Shown here piece after piece: positions 52,520-63,820 of a stretch of 64,000 nucleotides of DNA. This DNA is from Eunapius fragilis (lineage: Eukaryota; Porifera; Demospongiae; Spongillida; Spongillidae). The first letter of the stretch is position 1; each line of letters begins with the position of its first letter. A model generated the notes under the pieces. It did no database searches, was not told where the DNA came from, and was given only the letters and a program-made list of their open reading frames with translations. The translations under genes were made by a program, and so were the position numbers. The stretch covers positions 754,693 through 818,692 of the forward strand of contig OY811982.1 in assembly GCA_963681505.1 (NCBI GenBank). Reading direction: 5' to 3'.

Positions 52520-54339
52520 ACCTTTTCTATCAGGAGCTACTCCCACCACACTTGATCTTGCATCCATTCCACTTCAACCACTACCACTGGTAATGGATGA
52601 AACTGACAATGCATGCTTTTTTGGATATTTTCTATCAGCGGCTACTTCCATCACACCTGAACCAACATCATGTTCCACTTCACCACCAACACTGGTAATG
52701 GATGAAACTGACAATGCATGCTTGTTTGGAATCTGTCTATGTAAGTGCACATAATATGTCATTATACCATTGAAACTAGAGTGCCAGAAGGTGAAAATTC
52801 TTTACTGGTGATATCGCTAGTGGAAAAGTCTAAAGCTTATCATGACATGCAGGTTTATGTACTTGAAGCACCACTTTTTACCCCAGACAAACAGTAAAGG
52901 GAAAGATAGTTAAAATGTCATTTCAACACACATGGCTGAAACAGTATAAATGGCTTGCATACAGCTGATCTCTGGTGGCTGGTGGTTTTTGTAAGTACTG
53001 CGTATTGTTCCCACCTATACTGATTCATTAGTTAAGGCATGTGTTCTAGTCACCAAACCAATGCAGAAACTATGGTTATATGACTGTGAATAATTGTAAA
53101 ATCACAAGGATGCAATTTTGCAAGCATTAAGGCAGTGAATGTAAAAAAGTGAAATTAAAAGCCCTTTGAAACCACGTTGGATTTAAAGACATACGTGCTA
53201 TGAAACTTGTATTATTTTGTTTGCTGTTGCTGCGAAGCAATAGTTAAACCTGATGTGTATGTTGAGAACGATGTTGATGCTGATTGGGATCGGGATGCAA
53301 ATACGTTCAAGGACTGCTGCATAACTGATGTCAGGGCAACATATCATTTCATTGTTGGTATCAAAGAATTCACTTGAGTTGATAAAACTTCTACATGTAG
53401 TAATAAAGCTGCAGAAGATCAAGACGTATAGTGCAAGATTTAACATGATTGACACAACGTCAATACATCATGTTAAAGAACTGAGAAAATATATTACTTC
53501 TGAGTTTCATGATTGGTATGCAGATGCTGTAAAGAAAATTGAAGTTGGGGGTGAAATTAATGTACCACGTGTTGCAGGACGGCAGATTGCAAATGCAGTA
53601 ATACAAGGTGAAAAAACAGAAGATTACTTTCGTATGAATATAGCTATACCGTTTGTAGACCACTTGCAGCAAGAAATAAACACACTATGATGCTGAGAAT
53701 AGAATTGGTAAAGACACCTTTATCCTTGTTCCTGCAGCGATTATCAACGAGGCAAATTCGAATGATTTAGCATGTAGGTTACAGTTTTGGAAACTAGATA
53801 TGCCATCATCATCACTGCTGTCAGAATTAAAACTTTGGAAGATGTTCTGGAAAGAGCATGAGCTTACCAGACAATATATAGCCAGTTGTCTCATAGAGAA
53901 GCTGGTAGAGATACCAATCCAAATATCTCCATGTACTCTCTTAACTATTGGATGTACACTGCCAGTGTCCAGCTGCATGTGAAGCTGAAAGATCGTTTTC
54001 TGGATTTAGACCCATCAAAACATTTCTGCGTAGTTCTATGAGTATTGAGAGACTATCTGGCCTGTGACACTTTTATCACCTGCACAATGACTTGGAGATT
54101 GATGTGGGCAAAATTTGCCAGTTATTAATATATTTCAGTCATGTGTATTATTCAATTCCGCTTAGTGTGTATATATTGGTGCTTACTCTCATTGTTCAGT
54201 TTGTTTTATCTATAAAATAGGGCCTGAGAACCTGAGAATGAGACTGCACCTCTTTCGCCCCTCACCCTCATGATCAATTATTATGTAGGAGCCCCCCCCC
54301 CCCCCCCCTCCCCTCGCCGAATTCCTGTATCCGCCCCTG
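52520..54339 (+). pseudogene. hAT transposase pseudogene
   Basis: Fragments in order: a duplicated N-terminal segment (VMDETDNACFFGYF and VMDETDNACLFGIC, about 105 bases apart), a TTF-like region near 52910-53010 (FQHTWLKQYKWLAYS, then GGFCKYCVLF), a middle block at 53430-53690 (HHVKELRKYITSEFHDWYAD, VAGRQIANAVIQGEKTEDYF), and the C-terminal dimerisation motif near 53970-54065 (ACEAERSFSGF, FLRSSMSIERLSGL), then HLHNDLEIDVGKICQL. Several stops and shifts separate them. The end CGCCGAATTCCTGTATCCGC plus CCCTG at 54339 matches typical hAT termini (CAGGGGCGGAT inverted). The left terminus was not located. Confidence 0.75.
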
Positions 54340-54451
54340 TGAGGCTGTCCTCACACAGATTCTTAAAAAAATACGAAAGTGGTTCACACGTCCACTAGAA
54401 GGCTTGATGCGAAGCACGGTCACGTAACGGAATGTGAGGTCACGGCACATC
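54340..54451. repeat. Sequence shared with 62366-62461 beyond the hAT end
   Basis: TGAGGCTGTCCTCACACAG and TCCACTAGAAGGCTTGATGC recur in the second hAT tail. The similarity continues past the apparent hAT terminus, so hAT tail and flank were duplicated together, or both lie in copies of one older repeat. Confidence 0.65.
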
Positions 54452-54458
54452 ACGTACT

Positions 54459-55390
54459 AAATGTTTCCAATCCCAGAGATCGTATATAGAGGGATTGGCA
54501 ACAGGCCCACTTAGCACTAATTAACGCGTGCCATCCGCACCTGAATCCATAGAAATGCACTATAATTACAACCAAATGCACTATAAACTAACCAACTAAC
54601 TCACATAGCAAACATACATATACACATACAATGAAATAAATAACTGATGCATAGAAATACACTATTAACTAACTCAGATAGGAAACATACACAGTGAATT
54701 AAAAAAAAGCCTAATAGCTATAGCTACTTCCCTATGCCTTTATATATCCTTGTAGCTGCTTCCTTATGCCTTTAGATTTTTGGGTGGATTACTTTTCTAT
54801 CCAAGCACTTGCATAAGAATATCCACGAATGGTTAGCCACAGATCCACAACCATCCTAAACAACGTTTTGCTGGATTCCTCATCCCAGCTGGAACTGAGC
54901 ATGGACCAACAGAATAGGACGTCTTCATTGTTCTTAACTTTGGGTGCAATATCACTCATGAAGTTGACAGGCTTGCCCGGACTTTGTAAATGGCTTCGAA
55001 CATCAAGCTCCATTGCCAGGAAAAGTTCAAAGGTTTGGCTGTTAACAAAAGTGAGGCCTCCTCGATCAACGCACTTTATCCAATTAGTATTAGTCGAATC
55101 CGATTGCACAAAGTCATCAGACTCCAGCATGTCACCAATACAATTTAGTAGTTCTATCTTCTTTTTCTTCTTGCACTTCTCCAATTATCTCCTCAATGTA
55201 CGGGGCACATATCCTGCAGAGTATCGCAGTGCGTACATTTCGGAACATGTAAGGCCATAGTCATCTGCATTTCCAGAAGTAGCCGCGTCAATTACATAGT
55301 GAGATTCACCTTCTCCTTAAACATGAAGTGCCCGACATATTGGTGAAAATCATAGGTTGAAGACCTTACGGAACGGGATTGGAAACGCTG
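54459..55390 (-). pseudogene. Transposase C-terminal fragment, possibly P-element/THAP9-like
   Basis: The minus strand reads LTCSEMYALRYSAGYVPRTL (about 55260-55200), a stop, then CKKKKKIELLNCIGDMLESD and WIKCVDRGGLTFVNSQTFEL with FLAMELDVRSHL. The block RYSAGYV ... RGGL ... F.L.AMEL resembles the C-terminal part of P-type transposases, from memory only. Terminal-like GTTTCCAATCCC / GGGATTGGAAAC sequences at 54459 and 55376 share the GGATTGG-AAC core of the 1155-base elements' ends, so this could be a relative of their missing transposase. Confidence 0.4.
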
Positions 55391-55619
55391 CATCTATTCC
55401 AATTCAATGAAATTAATCATCCAAGTTTCGCATGAATCTAATTAAGTTCGCGCGGGCTTTCTTGGTGACATGAGAATTGGTTTGGACGTAGACAACTGAA
55501 TAGAAGGTAAAATAGTTAAGATTCCCTAAAGTCTATAGATGGTTTCTAACTCATTTGGTTACTTCAGACACAATGTATATGTAAAGCTTTAGAGTGCGTG
55601 GATCACCAAAACGTACTGT

Positions 55620-58270
55620 GGTTTGAACTTTCACTCTGAATGTTCGAGTACATTTTCCAAGGTTAGTCTCGACGTTCTACCTATAGTAAAGAAGGTGTGT
55701 ACTCCTTGTCCGAGTTGTGAAACCTCACTGAAGAACTTGCCGCTCAGGGTTTCTAACCTTGAGCAGAAATCTGTGGAGTTTAATTTGTGGCAAAGACTGA
55801 GGCGGTCATTGGAGGGTCTTTGCCTGCACAATGTGGAGCGGTATGTAATACTGGTGTGGATGTTGACAAGGCGGTAAAGGAGGCTATCTCGGCCCATGAC
55901 GAAAAGCTGTGCAATATTCTTTCTGGAGTTAAGGAAACTGCCAGTGCTGTTACAGATAAGGTCCTTGTGAAAGAAATTTTTGATTCCATGAGCGTAGATA
56001 GTGTTTATCTAATTGATGCCTTTCGACTAGGGAAAGAGCCAAACGGGAGATGATCAAATGTCAAACCGCGTTTAGTCAAGGTCCGTGTTGCAACGCCGCT
56101 CATGCAGAGGTCTGCGGTTCTACGCAAGGCTGAAAGAGTCTGTTAAATTCAAAAATGTTTTTGTGCGCCCCAGCCATAATGCATACTGCTGCTGACACAC
56201 TCATTTTCGTGGCCTTTTAGTTTATGACATTGTGCGTAAAAAGAAAAATGAAACTGGTCTGGAATACTACATTGATAGGCGTGGCCCTGTTTCACAGTGG
56301 ACAATTAAGGAACGACGAGTACTTGACTCCAACTCTTCTCAACAAAGTGCGTCCAGTCCAAGTACTAACCCATAGGACAGGCAGGTATGTAATGGAATTT
56401 TGAGATGTAAAATTATTAAATGCGCGATCGTTATGTAACAAATTGATTGATCTGAATATCTTGCTCTTGGCATCTGATTTTGATCTCATTTTTGTCACTG
56501 AAACACGGCTTCATTCCGCTATCACTGATTCTCTTCTTCTGTCAAATTCCTCATACACATTGATACGAAAAGATAGACCAGATAAATCTGGAGGTGTAGC
56601 TATCTTTGTTAAACATGGCTTGAAAACTGTATGTATTGATCTCACATCTTGTTTTCAACAGCTTGAATGTATCACTTTTGACGTGTTATTTCCCTCTCAA
56701 CAGTATCGGTTTATTTGTATTTATAACCCTCCTTCTTTGGCAAATGATATTGCTCCTACGTCATGCTTATGTTCATTTCTTGACAATTACTGCAACTCTA
56801 AGTGCCTGTTGTAATGGTTGGTGATTTTAACTATCCTAACATTGATTGGAGTGTGCCTGTTAAAACTGGTTCAATGTGCAGCAGCCTTTTCTTGACATCT
56901 ATTTTACAAAGTGGGCTTACCCAGTTTGTTAATCTCCCTATACTCGTGGTAATCACTATATCGACCTTGTGATGGTTTCTGATGTCAGTATGATGTTTGA
57001 TATTTCAGTTGTTGATCTCTTTGTTGTCTCTTGTGATCATTCATCTGTTGAATTCATGGTTATATGTCCTTGCATGCAATCATCCCGCAAATTCTATCTC
57101 GTATCGTCGAGATATTCGTTCTAAAATTGATTCTGTGTATACAGACTTTGCTAAAGTCTTTGATTCTATCTCTCATAGAAAGCTGCTATATAAGGTAGAG
57201 TGCTATGGGTTTACTCCTCTCTTGGTGAGGTGGTTATCTTCATTTCTTATGAATTGTTTTCAGCAAGTTTATATTGATCAGTCTTTATTCCCTACCTGTT
57301 ACCAGTGGTGTTCCTCAGGGATCAGTGCTTGGACCCCTATTATTCCTCATTTATATCAATGACCTTCCTGATTGTTTAGTGCCACCAGTTCAAGCTAAAA
57401 TATTTGCAGATGATACCAAACTCTATGCTACTCACTCTTCTGATTCAGTCCTCACCTTTGTCTCTGTCTTTGTCGATTTTTTGCATGTGGTCTGAAACGT
57501 GGCAGCTTAATATTGCTTTTCAGAAGTGCAGTGTAATATCCTTTTGGACATAACTCTGCAAGCAATTCTTACTCCCTGGGTGGTGTGCTGCTAAGTACGG
57601 TTTTTTGATATTTTTGACTTAGGTGTTCATATTACATCTGATTTTAAACCCAGCCGGCTTACATTGTACATCTATTGCTGCAAAGGCTTTCCAAAGGTGT
57701 TCCCTTCTACTTTTAAAGGTCTTCAAATGCTAAATATCTCAACGCTTTGTCAAGTATTCATTTCATATGTGAGACCAATTCTCGAATGCAATACTCCAGT
57801 GTGGAATCCGTGGCTCATACAAGACATTAAATGTGTTGAGAGTTCAACGCTTTTTCACCAGAGCTATTTCTGTACGAGTAAAGCTGCCTACTATGAGCTA
57901 TACTGATCGTCTTGCTAATTTAGGTCTTCATTCATTGGAGTATCGTAGAGTGTATTATGACCTTGTTATGTGTTTCACGATTGTGAAAAACCTTGTAGAT
58001 CTTGATGCATCAGCTTTCTTTAGTATCATACAGTACAAGAGGGAACTCAATCAAACTTAGTCCTTTGTCATAATTTTCGCTCAAACTTTTTCTCAAACAG
58101 AGTTATACACATTTGGAATTCATTACCAGACTCTGTGGTTACAGCATCCTCCAAAAAAATATTTAGGTCTAAACTCAGCAATGTAGACTTGCCTCCATTT
58201 TGTAATGTTACCCATTTTAGGACCGGCAGTATATTAGTGCATATTCATTTCTGCCATTACTTGCCATTGT
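55620..58270 (+). pseudogene. CR1/L2-like LINE (APE endonuclease type), decayed
   Basis: An ORF1 relic lies at 55787-56053. An AP-endonuclease block at 56443-56814 has LASDFDLIFVTETRLHSAIT and DRPDKSGGVAIFVKHGLKTV. RT remnants at 57137-57495 include FDSISHRKLLYKVECYGF and [20 protein letters not shown] with [12 protein letters not shown] (the FADD box). A C-terminal stretch at 57664-58060 has the VQRFFTRAISVR and DRLANLGLHSLEYRRVYYDL pattern of CR1/L2/Rex-type elements. Multiple shifts and stops make it inactive. It ends near AATACACATAAATAATTATA at about 58271-58290. Confidence 0.8.
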
Positions 58271-58335
58271 GTAATACACATAAATAATTATAATAGCTTC
58301 TTTTTAACCATTCATCCTTACCTGACAGAGCACGT

Positions 58336-59120
58336 TTGCTATCAGTTTCTTCTCCCTATGCTGCGGCCTGGCTTTCAGTTATTCCCTCACCACGTCTTAA
58401 CCTGCACATGGACCCCCCGGAATTCCAAATTGCCTTGAAATGGTGGATTTGGCTCAGGGCCTCAACTGCACCTTCTGTCCAAGTCTTGGCTTGGATCCCT
58501 TGGGCCACCATGCCATTATTTGCAAGCATGGTGGTGATGTGGTTTCCCGCCACAATAAACTCCGTGATGTGTTTGTGGAGTGTTGTACGCGAGCTAATGT
58601 ATCTGCCCAGGTCGAGGTTGGCAGTGGCTTCGGGCATGACAAACACAACACCAGACCTGCAGATGTTCTGGTCGCCAACTGGTCTCTTGGGAAGTCAACT
58701 GCATTTGATCTTACTGTTGCCTCACCGCTAAACCCTTCTGTTTTGCGGTCTGAAGCGGGAGTGACGGCAGGGTCTGCAGCTAAAGTGGCGGAGTGTCGCA
58801 AGCATGATGTGAATGACCCAAAGTGCTTGGAGTTGGGCTGAAAATGTATACCACTAGCATTGGAGACCTATGGCTGCTGCGGGGTGCCGAGGCCAGGGAA
58901 ACTCTTTCCCGTCTTGCCACTCGTCTGGCCATACCTATGAGGTGTACCAAGTCCCAGGCCACTGCTGCCATTTATAGCAGACTCAGCCTCACTTTGGTGA
59001 GGTCCTGTGCAAGGGTTCTGTTGTCAAGAGCTGGACCTTCATTGGTCATCACTGGTTGACAGTATTTTTTTGTTGTTTCGTGTAACTATTACTCTCAATA
59101 ATAAAAATAATAATAATAAC
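58336..59120 (+). pseudogene. LINE family B fragment 1 (C-terminal endonuclease)
   Basis: Starts with MLSVSSPYAAAWLSVIPSPR, shifts frame near 58440, then shows a C-C-H-C finger (CTFCPSLGLDPLGHHAIIC), RHNKLRDVFVECC, and the nuclease-like pair RPADVLVANW / AFDLTVASPLNP. A stop follows KCLELGW at about 58841. The 3' part ends in an AAT-rich tail at about 59097-59119. The RT part is missing. The D-x-T in place of D-x-K is seen in all family B copies here. Confidence 0.7.
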
Positions 59121-60188
59121 ATTCGGAGTGCTGTACAGTTAGCACCATCAGCTTTCCTTGCTTCTGTACACAGCTCTCAGGACCTGGTCAACAAGATCCT
59201 ACCACGACGTCTCCTTTCCACAGACCTGCTTCACAAGGACACAGCTATCTCTGTGTGGTCACAGGGCCATCAACATTCTCCTCCTCAGGAAAAAGCATTC
59301 TTTTCGCAAAAGGCATGGGACACTCCAAGGGTAGAGGCTGTCTTTGCAGCTTTGTTAGACCAAGCTTCTGATGCCGTCACTAGGGCTCGCCTACTGGCTG
59401 TCTCCAGGAAAGAGTCTGGTGCTTGGCTTCATGCTGTCCCTAACTCTTCACTGGGCCTAAGAATGGAAAATGAGACAGTTAGAGTGGCAGTTGGTCTTCG
59501 CCTTGGAGTAGCTCTATGTAGCCCTCATTCTTGCCAGCATTGTGGTGCAACAGTTGACCAGTTTGGACTTTATGGTCTCAGCTGTCGGTTTAGTACTGGT
59601 CGTCATTATCGTCATGCTGCTCTAAATGAAATCATCCATCGAGCCCTGACCACCTCCCACATCCCATCCAGACTAGAACCCACAGGCCTAGACCGCTCAG
59701 ATGGGAAACGCCCTGATGGAATCACCATGGTCCCATGGAAGAACGGGAACCTTTTGGTTTGGGATGCCACCTGTTCTGACACATATGCCCCATCTCACCT
59801 GGCACAGTCCACTTTGGCAGCAGGTGCTGTCGCTAGCCAGGCAGAGGACCGGAAAAAGATCAAATACTCATATCTGGACGGACACCCAGGCATCTGTTTT
59901 ACCCCTATTGCCTATGAAACATCAGGAGTAGTTGGTCCTCTTTCCCAGATCTTCCTGAAGGAGCTAGGTCACAGGCTCTCAGCAACAACCGGTGACACAA
60001 AAAGTTACAGCTATCTGCTCCAACGTCTTTCAGTGGCTGTACAAAGGGGCAATGCTGCCTCCATCCTAGGAACACTTTTTTCCCCTTATACTTTTAAGGT
60101 TATTATAATAGTGATAATAAATGTGCATTTATTACTGTTTATGTATTGTTTTTATCTACTACTTATAATCAGAGGAAAAATATATATA

Positions 60189-60230
<42 letters not shown>

Positions 60231-60236
60231 TTAATA
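59121..60236 (+). pseudogene. LINE family C fragment (C-terminal endonuclease)
   Basis: An open frame from about 59121 to about 60100 shows FFSQKAWDTPRVEAVFAALL, RARLLAVSRKESGAWLHAVP, a finger with CQHCGATVDQFGLYGLSC (the usual His replaced by Tyr), then GKRPDGITMVPWKNGNLLVW with the following DATCSDTY. RPD and the later D form a PD-(D/E)XK-like pair. It ends with RLSVAVQRGNAASILGT. Clearly a different family from A and B, but with the same C-terminal plan. The tail is (TA)n(TAA)n at 60181-60236. The long open frame suggests moderate age. Confidence 0.7.
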
Positions 60237-60870
60237 ACCTTGGCCACCATGCAGTTACTTGCAAGTATAGTGGTGATGTGGTAACTCGGCATAACATGAT
60301 TAGGGACATCCTAGTGGAGACATGTCGTCGGGCTCACATAGGGGTTAAGGTGGAAGTCGGCAACAACCTAAGTAGAGACCACAGTAAGACCCGTCCAGCT
60401 GACATACTTCCTAACTGGTTTTTGGGCAGAACAGCAGCATTAGATGTGTCCATCACCTCACCGCTAAACCCTGTTAATTTGTTGGAAGCGGGAGTGTCGG
60501 CCACAGCTGCTGCCCAGGCCACTGAGTCTAGGAAACACCACGCCAATGACCCCAAATGCTCAGATCTAGGATGGGTATGTGTCCCTATGGTAGTTGAAAC
60601 ATATGGAGCTTGGGGAAAAGAAGCCACTGCCATTATCTCCTCTGTAGCCTCTTGACTTGCCACTTCCATGTGTCGGCCAAAGTCCATCGTACTTAATGAG
60701 ATCTATGGCCAACTGAATCTCCACCTGGTCAGGGCTAATGCTACAGCTATCCTCTCTAGAATAGCTCGTGTACTGTAGAGCTGTACTTTGTATTTAATCA
60801 GTGTTGTTTCTGTATATTCATGTCATTTAATAATAATAATAATAAAATAATTATAATAATAATGGAAAGT
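60237..60870 (+). pseudogene. LINE family B fragment 2 (C-terminal endonuclease)
   Basis: Begins inside the finger (LGHHAVTCKYSGDVVTRHNM), then KTRPADILPNWFLGRTAALD with VSITSPLNP, RKHHANDPKCSDLGWVCVPM and VVETYGAWGKEATAIISS. It ends in an AAT tail at about 60828-60862. It is 5'-truncated within the finger. Confidence 0.7.
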
Positions 60871-62114
60871 AGTGCGCTCACTGATGTTAGACCCATTGCT
60901 GTTGGTGAAACTCTACGCAGACCGACAGGTAAGTGCATCTGTGCAATTATGAGGGATAGGTTTTTGCCCTTTTCCCCACCCATCTCAGTTTGGTGTAGCA
61001 TGCAAGGCAGGTGCAGAGAAAGTTGTCCACAGTTTGAGAAAGTGCGTAGAAAATAACTGGGAGAGTGGAGACTTTGCAGTTTTCAAGGTGGATATGTCAA
61101 ATGCGTTCAATAGGGTATCCAGACAGGCTGTCCTTGATGAGTGCAGTCTCTTCTTTCCTGAATTGCTGCCCTGGGTGTCATGGTGCCATGATTCACACTC
61201 ATTCTGTGGCACCCCAAAGGTACAATCAGCTCACAGTCAGGTGTGCAGCAAGGGGACCCGCTGGGCCCAATGCTGTTTGCTCTTGTTCTTCGAAAGCAGA
61301 TGACGGTTGCTTTGACCTAAGTCTTAATTTGTGGTATCTGGATGATGGCGTGCTCGCAGGTGAGAGGTCGGCAGTAGTGCGTGCCCTGCATTTGATTGAA
61401 GAGCTGGGGCCACATTTAGGGCTTCACATCAATCTCCCCAAATGTGAAATGTTCAGCAAGAATGGCAACTCCCATTTTCCAGATACAGTAAAGTCCTCCA
61501 TCCTTCCTAATTTGGAGATCCTGGGGTCACCAATTGGGGACTTCATATACTGTTCCCGATTCTTTGCTGAGAAACGCAGCCTTTTTAGGACTTTGCTGAG
61601 AGCTTGAACTGATGTCTCTATTTCACTTCTCCGCATGTGTGGTGGTTATTGCAAGTTTGTTCATCTAGTTAGAACCACACCTACAAGCCTCTGCTCTGAC
61701 TCTCTAAAGCTGTTCAATGAAGAGGTGAGACATTGCTTTGCTTCTTGCCTAGCAGCAGATGTGCCTGACACTCAGTGGCATCAAGCTCAACTTTGCCCTA
61801 AGCTAGGTGGGCTAGGCCTTCACTCCCTCTCTCTTCACTCATGTGCTGCCTTTATCTCTTCACTAGCAGCCTCAGACTTAGGGAGCCCAGACAACATTCA
61901 CCTACAGCAAGCTGTTTCCCATTTTAACGCCCAGGTTTCTCCACAGGATTCTCTTAATGTGGAGGCAGTGCTTAACACTCCCCCTCAACAGAAAGTCCTA
62001 TCTTTTAAACTTGACACCCACATGTTCCAAGCTCCAGTTTCTTCTGCTTCACCAGCCAACAAAGCTCGCATGTTGTCAGTATCTGCCCCCCATGCAAGTT
62101 CTTGGGTCTCTGCC
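60871..62114 (+). pseudogene. LINE family B fragment 3 (reverse transcriptase)
   Basis: RT pieces in two or three frames: DVRPIAVGETLRR, FKVDMSNAFNRVSRQAVLDE, a GVQQGDPLGPML-like block near 61240-61280, LNLWYLDDGVLAGERSAV (YLDD box, 61325-61380), and LGLHINLPKCEMFSKNG. From 61635 a frame runs with LCPKLGGLGLHSLSLHSCAA and ends in ARMLSVSAPHASSWVSA, the point where family B's endonuclease should follow. Instead the sequence changes to a hAT tail at about 62115. Confidence 0.7.
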
Positions 62115-62461
62115 AGAGTATTGAGAGGCTATCTGGCCTGTGACACTTTAATGCACCTGCATAATGACTTGGGAGATTGATGTGGGCCAGTTATTTATGT
62201 TTCAGTCTTGTGTATTATTCAATTCCGCTTAGTGTGTATATATTGGTGTATACTCTCATTGTTCAGTTTTAAAATAGAGCTTGAGAATGAGACTGCACCT
62301 CTTTCTCCCCTCACCCTCAAGATCTGTAGAAGCCCCCCCCCTCCCCCCTCATCTATCAGTCCCTGTGAGGCTATCCTCACACAGAATTGTTCATACGTCC
62401 ACTAGAAGGCTCGATGCTAAGCACGGTCATGTAACGGAATGTGACGTCAAGGCACATCACA
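62115..62461 (+). repeat. hAT tail plus flank, second copy
   Basis: AGTATTGAGAGGCTATCTGG and CACCTGCATAATGACTTGG match the hAT C-terminus at 54038-54100. The copy continues to a CAGTCCCTG end at 62365 and on through the shared flank to 62461. Confidence 0.7.
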
Positions 62462-62477
62462 TACCAATTCCTTTATT

Positions 62478-62780
62478 ATCAATGGTGCCATAATTGACTT
62501 CCAACCTAACTAGCTCTTGTACTTATTGCAGCCTGCGGGTTTGCATGCCTTCATCATTGCCCCTACATGGTGCAGCACTGAAAATAGCATCACGAAGTTG
62601 ATTGTGCATATAGGTTCGTAACATCACTCACGTTTGCAAACTTTGATAATAGAGGTCTTTGATTTTGTTTGATTTATGAGGGTTTTGATATAATTACGTA
62701 ACCGCTTATATCTAATTGGATTGCAATGCTATCTTCAGTGCTGCACCATGTAGGGGCAATGATGAAGGCAAACTCGCCGC
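62478..62780. repeat. Inverted repeat related to the start of LINE A copy 1
   Basis: About 62520-62600 and 62715-62785 are inverted relative to each other (CATCATTGCCCCTACATGGT GCAGCACTGAA and its complement). The left arm matches 27800-27930 (TGACTTCCAACC, ATTGCCCCTCGTGGTGCAGC). Confidence 0.65.
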
Positions 62781-62784
62781 CTGT

Positions 62785-63230
62785 AATATGTACAACTACT
62801 GCCCCTTAAATTAAGCTGTTAATTAATATCAATCCTGAGTTAATCCAGACTTTCGTGGACATGATATTATTGTGCATTTTTGCTTATACTGTAGGCACGT
62901 TATTATGATGGAATATAAGATTACAATCATCTGTGTTACAACTTCATTGCTAACATGGAGAAGTACAGAAATCTGCCCCCCCCCCCCCCCCCCATTTTAT
63001 AGTATCCTCCGCGGGCCCTGCGCTAGAGCTCTGTACGGTACGTAGTAGTATTATAGCAGTACTTAGTGTGACAGGTTCTCTGCAGTGGTCATTGGAGGTG
63101 GACATGATGGATGTTGGTCTGGGTGTGTCATCATTTGGTGCAATGTGCCACTGGATAACAGTATCCATGCAGCAGGCTTTACCTGTCATTCCTGACCAGC
63201 CAAGTTAGGTGTGGTTGGTATAAAGTATAT
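62785..63230. other. No gene recognised
   Basis: Contains a C run at about 62977-62993 and TCCGCGGGCCCTG at about 63007-63019, which resembles a hAT end. Nothing coding. Confidence 0.4.
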
Positions 63231-63820
63231 CTACCTACCTTGCCTCTGGTCCCCATCACCTACTTAGCCTTTGGTTCCCATCACCTACCTAGCCTCTGGT
63301 CCCCATCACCTACCTAGCCTCTGGTCCCCATCACCTACCTAACCTCTGGTCCCCATCACCTACCTAGCCTCTGGTCCCCATCACCTACCTAACCTCTGGT
63401 CCCCATCACCTACCTAGCCTCTGGTCCCCATCACCTACCTAGCCTCTGGTCCCCATCACCTACCTAGCCTCTGGTCCCTTCATCTACCTAGCCTCTGATC
63501 CCCATCACCTACCTAGCCTCTGGTCCCCATCACCTACCTAGCCTCTGGTCCCCATCACCTACCTAACCTCTGGTCCCCATCACATACCTAGCCTCTGGTC
63601 CCCATCACCTACCTAGCCTCTGGTCCCCATCACCTACCTAGCCTCTGGTCCCCATCACCTACCTAGCCTCTGGTCCCCCTTCACATACCTAGCCTCTGGT
63701 CCCCATCACCTACCTAGCCTCTGGTCCCCATCACCTACCAAGCCTCTGGTCCCATCACCTACCTAGCCTCTGGTCCCCATCACCTACCTAGCCTCTGGTC
63801 CCCATTCCACCTATCCTCTG
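63230..63820. repeat. 25-base minisatellite, about 23 copies
   Basis: The unit is GGTCCCCATCACCTACCTAG plus CCTCT, with rare variants (AACCT, CTTCA). It has no spacers and is not a CRISPR array. Confidence 0.97.

Noticed and set aside
63230-63820. Regular 25-base repeats resembling an array
   Set aside because: Pure tandem minisatellite, no spacers or associated genes.
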